Source: an uncultured Porphyromonadaceae bacterium
GTDB taxonomy: Bacteria > Bacteroidota > Bacteroidia > Bacteroidales > Muribaculaceae
Length of the DNA stretch: 8,629 nucleotides
Direction: 5' to 3'
Assembly: GCA_947176355.1 (NCBI GenBank)
Contig: CAMWQY010000100.1
Location: forward strand, 1-8,629
Shown here: in pieces, positions 7,394-8,629 of the stretch
Layout: each line of letters opens with the position of its first letter
Numbering within the stretch: the first letter of the stretch is position 1
Translations under genes and position numbers: made by a program
The notes under the pieces: model-generated
Databases searched by the model: none
Told to the model about the DNA's origin: nothing
What the model saw: only the letters and a program-made list of their open reading frames with translations

Positions 7394-7425
7394 CAAAATT
7401 AGCACTTTTTTTGTGAATTTGCAAA
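7394..7425 (-). promoter_or_regulatory. Bacteroidota housekeeping (sigma-ABfr type) promoter
   Basis: On the minus strand TTTG (7425-7422) is followed by exactly 20 nt and then TAATTTTG (7401-7394). This is a perfect match to the Bacteroides -33 TTTG / -7 TAnnTTTG consensus. The start of transcription would be near 7387, reading toward the structured RNA and the operon. An AT-rich stretch lies upstream. No such match was found between the terminator and the ATG at 7005, so this is the best promoter candidate for the three-gene operon, although it lies about 380 nt from the first codon. Confidence 0.7.
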
Positions 7426-7480
7426 TTTTTATTATTAAATGTTCATGGGGCTTTCATTTATGATGCCTTTCATGTGCCAA

Positions 7481-7690
7481 ATCACGCAGAGTGCGCAGAG
7501 GAGGTGGGGCGCATGCGGAGCATGCTTTATTACGTTGGTTGACTCGGAAAACATGATCAGAGTCTGCCTCTATCATGCAATGCGTAGCGGAGCGAGCGAG
7601 TCTCTGCGTGCTTTGCTTCCGAGTGTAGTAATGGTAATTCATTATTAATGCTCCTCCTCTGCGAGCCCTTTGCTCCTCTGCGTGAGATTT
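7481..7690. repeat. Fold-back (MITE-like) intergenic element candidate
   Basis: The left arm at 7483-7504 (CACGCAGAG then GCAGAGGAGG) is matched in inverted form by CCTCCTCTGCG at 7653-7663 and CTCTGCGTG at 7676-7684, with 12 extra bases between the right-hand parts. Inside lies a second inverted pair, ACTCGGAA (7542-7549) with TTCCGAGT (7617-7624), and inside that CATGAT with ATCATG (7551-7576 region). The nested arms would fold into a long hairpin. There is no transposase and no clear target-site duplication, so the mobile nature is inferred. Confidence 0.45.
7506..7543. repeat. 38-bp intergenic repeat, copy 1
   Basis: This copy is identical over 38 bp to 7716-7753, with flanking bases differing at both ends. 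It begins GGGGC and contains GCATGC-GGA-GCATGC (7511-7525), a 6-bp stem with a GGA loop, followed by a TTATTACGTTGG tail and GAC. It lies inside the fold-back element at 7481-7690. Function is unknown. Confidence 0.9.
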
Positions 7691-7715
7691 TTTCCCTGGG
7701 AGTGATTGACACGCG

Positions 7716-7753
7716 GGGGCGCATGCGGAGCATGCTTTATTACGTTGGTTGAC
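7716..7753. repeat. 38-bp intergenic repeat, copy 2
   Basis: This is an exact second copy, 210 bp from the first, with the GGA-loop hairpin at 7721-7735. It lies outside the fold-back element and 5 bp before a diverged third copy, so at least two copies are close to tandem. It sits in the region downstream of mutS2. Confidence 0.9.
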
Positions 7754-7757
7754 GCGC

Positions 7758-7796
7758 GGGGACGCGCACGGAGTGCGCTAACTACACTGGATTGTC
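7758..7796. repeat. Diverged third copy of the intergenic hairpin repeat
   Basis: This copy begins GGGG and contains GCGCAC-GGA-GTGCGC (7764-7778), followed by TAACTACACTGG and ATTGTC, which align with the tails of copies 1 and 2. The stem bases differ from GCATGC-GGA-GCATGC, but all six pairs and the GGA loop are kept, so the changes compensate each other. It ends 15 bp before the mutS2 stop codon and is the first strong hairpin downstream of that gene. No U-tract follows it on either strand. Confidence 0.6.
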
Positions 7797-7811
7797 TAAG
7801 GGGAGGGCGTT

Positions 7812-8629
7812 TTAGGAGAGGTTGACGATAGTGATGCCGGCGCCTCCGAAGCGGACGTCTTCGTCGTGGTAGGAGGTGACATTGGGGTTGACGCGGAGTT
7901 GTTCGCGGATGAGGGTCTTTAATATGCCGTGGCCTGTGCCGTGGAGGATGCGGACCTTGCTTGCGGAGAATTGGACCGCATCGTCAAGGAAGTAGGTAAC
8001 TGCCTGTATGGCTTCGTCTGCCCGCATGCCACGCACGTCTATCTCATTCTTGAAGTTGAGCTGACGGCGACGGCTGTCTTCCGATGTCTGGCTTGACACA
8101 GTTAGGGTCTGGGAGGCAGCTGATTGTTTTGGTTTCTGTGCGGAAGAGAGACGGGAGAGATCGACAGTGGTACGAAGAGGTCCGAATGCCACTTCTGCTT
8201 TCTTTCCCTTAATTGAGATTATCTGTCCGGCTGAACCTGAGCCATCCATCTTGACCCAATCGCCTTCCGACAAAACTGCTTTTTCAACCGACGGCTTATT
8301 TTTCGCAGAAGATTGCTCTTTGGATTTCCTACTCTTGTGCTTCAACGGTTTCAAAGCTTCCGGAACAGATTTATCCTCTGCAGGTTCTTTGAGGCTTTCC
8401 TTGTAATCCTCAAGTTCACGGCGAATTTGTTTGGTACGTTCTTTTTCTGCTTCCGCATTCTTAATGTCTCGTATAGCTTTTTCAAGACGAGCGTTGGCTG
8501 ACTTAAGAATTTCTTGTGCCTCTTCGCGTGCGTCTTTCAGAATCTCAGCTCGCTTTTGCTTTAGGTCAGAAGCGGTGTCTTCGTATTTTTCAAGCAGTTT
8601 ATCGAGATGCTGCTCCTTTTCTTTGATAC
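7812..8629 (-). CDS. mutS2: Endonuclease MutS2, C-terminal part (5' end outside window)
   Basis: The frame is open from the right edge to the stop at 7812, giving the last 271 residues of a protein usually near 800. The first 95 or so visible residues are a charged coiled coil rich in K, E, R and A (for example KQKRAEILKDAREEAQEILK). Next come a linker and a KOW/SH3-like segment (EGDWVKMDGSGSAGQIISIK, then KKAEVAFG). The last 80 residues are an Smr domain, with IDVRGM for the LDLRG motif and HGTGHG for the HGxGxG motif, ending HDEDVRFGGAGITIV. MutS2 is a cytoplasmic ATPase and nuclease of the MutS family. It has been linked to suppression of recombination and to rescue of collided ribosomes, depending on species. 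The ATPase and clamp regions are not in the window. There is no clear U-tract terminator after the stop; the first strong hairpin is the GGA-loop repeat at 7764-7778. A TTG at 8354 is internal to the gene and not a start. Confidence 0.95.
   Translation of the reverse strand, partial: IKEKEQHLDKLLEKYEDTASDLKQKRAEILKDAREEAQEILKSANARLEKAIRDIKNAEAEKERTKQIRRELEDYKESLKEPAEDKSVPEALKPLKHKSRKSKEQSSAKNKPSVEKAVLSEGDWVKMDGSGSAGQIISIKGKKAEVAFGPLRTTVDLSRLSSAQKPKQSAASQTLTVSSQTSEDSRRRQLNFKNEIDVRGMRADEAIQAVTYFLDDAVQFSASKVRILHGTGHGILKTLIREQLRVNPNVTSYHDEDVRFGGAGITIVNLS

Noticed and set aside
7439..7648. Small overlapping frames on both strands in the intergenic region
   Set aside because: They run through the nested inverted repeats, have no recognisable protein features and are explained by the fold-back structure.
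7812..8354. A separate 180-aa Smr-domain gene starting with TTG at 8354
   Set aside because: The frame continues without a stop to the window edge and encodes the MutS2 coiled coil, so the TTG is internal.

Overview
The window looks like chromosomal DNA of a gut-type Bacteroidales, plausibly Muribaculaceae. This is inferred from protein style: BspA/chitobiase-type surface mosaics, PEGA proteins and a MutS2 C-terminus. Further support comes from A-rich start contexts without Shine-Dalgarno sequences and from a textbook Bacteroidota promoter (TTTG-N20-TAATTTTG). Every convincing gene is on the minus strand.

Layout, reading the minus strand from right to left. (1) 8629-7812: C-terminal 271 residues of MutS2 (coiled coil, KOW/SH3-like segment, Smr nuclease domain); the ATPase part lies outside the window. 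(2) 7811-7426: gene-free DNA with a 38-bp exact direct repeat, a diverged third copy whose hairpin is kept by compensating changes, and a fold-back element of about 200 bp. (3) 7425-7006: a near-perfect promoter, then about 380 nt of untranslated sequence. This holds a structured RNA with two mutually exclusive foldings and a hairpin plus U6 terminator just before the next gene. It is either a separate small RNA (some 6S-like characters) or an attenuator leader. (4) 7005-1: three exported-protein genes spaced by only 22 and 21 bp, almost certainly one operon: a right-handed beta-helix protein (320 aa), a 1587-aa mosaic surface protein, and a PEGA-domain protein that seems to run into an outer-membrane beta-barrel (cut by the window edge).

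How they may work together (inference): the order secreted beta-helix, giant repeat protein with a sorting-signal-like C-terminus, then outer-membrane barrel suggests a cell-surface assembly, loosely like giant adhesins followed by an outer-membrane partner. The mosaic has five (perhaps six) N-terminal repeats around a YEYW-[FYIL]-D-[DN] core, four 153-residue pairs of chitobiase-C-terminal-like beta-sandwiches, a short BspA-like leucine-rich stretch and the terminal sorting-like segment. One 459-bp unit has been tandemly duplicated recently (20 differences by my hand count).

The most interesting items are the alternative-folding RNA before the operon, the unnamed N-terminal repeat family, the cysteine ladder in the beta-helix protein and the intergenic hairpin repeats. 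No tRNA, rRNA, CRISPR array, transposase or phage gene was seen.
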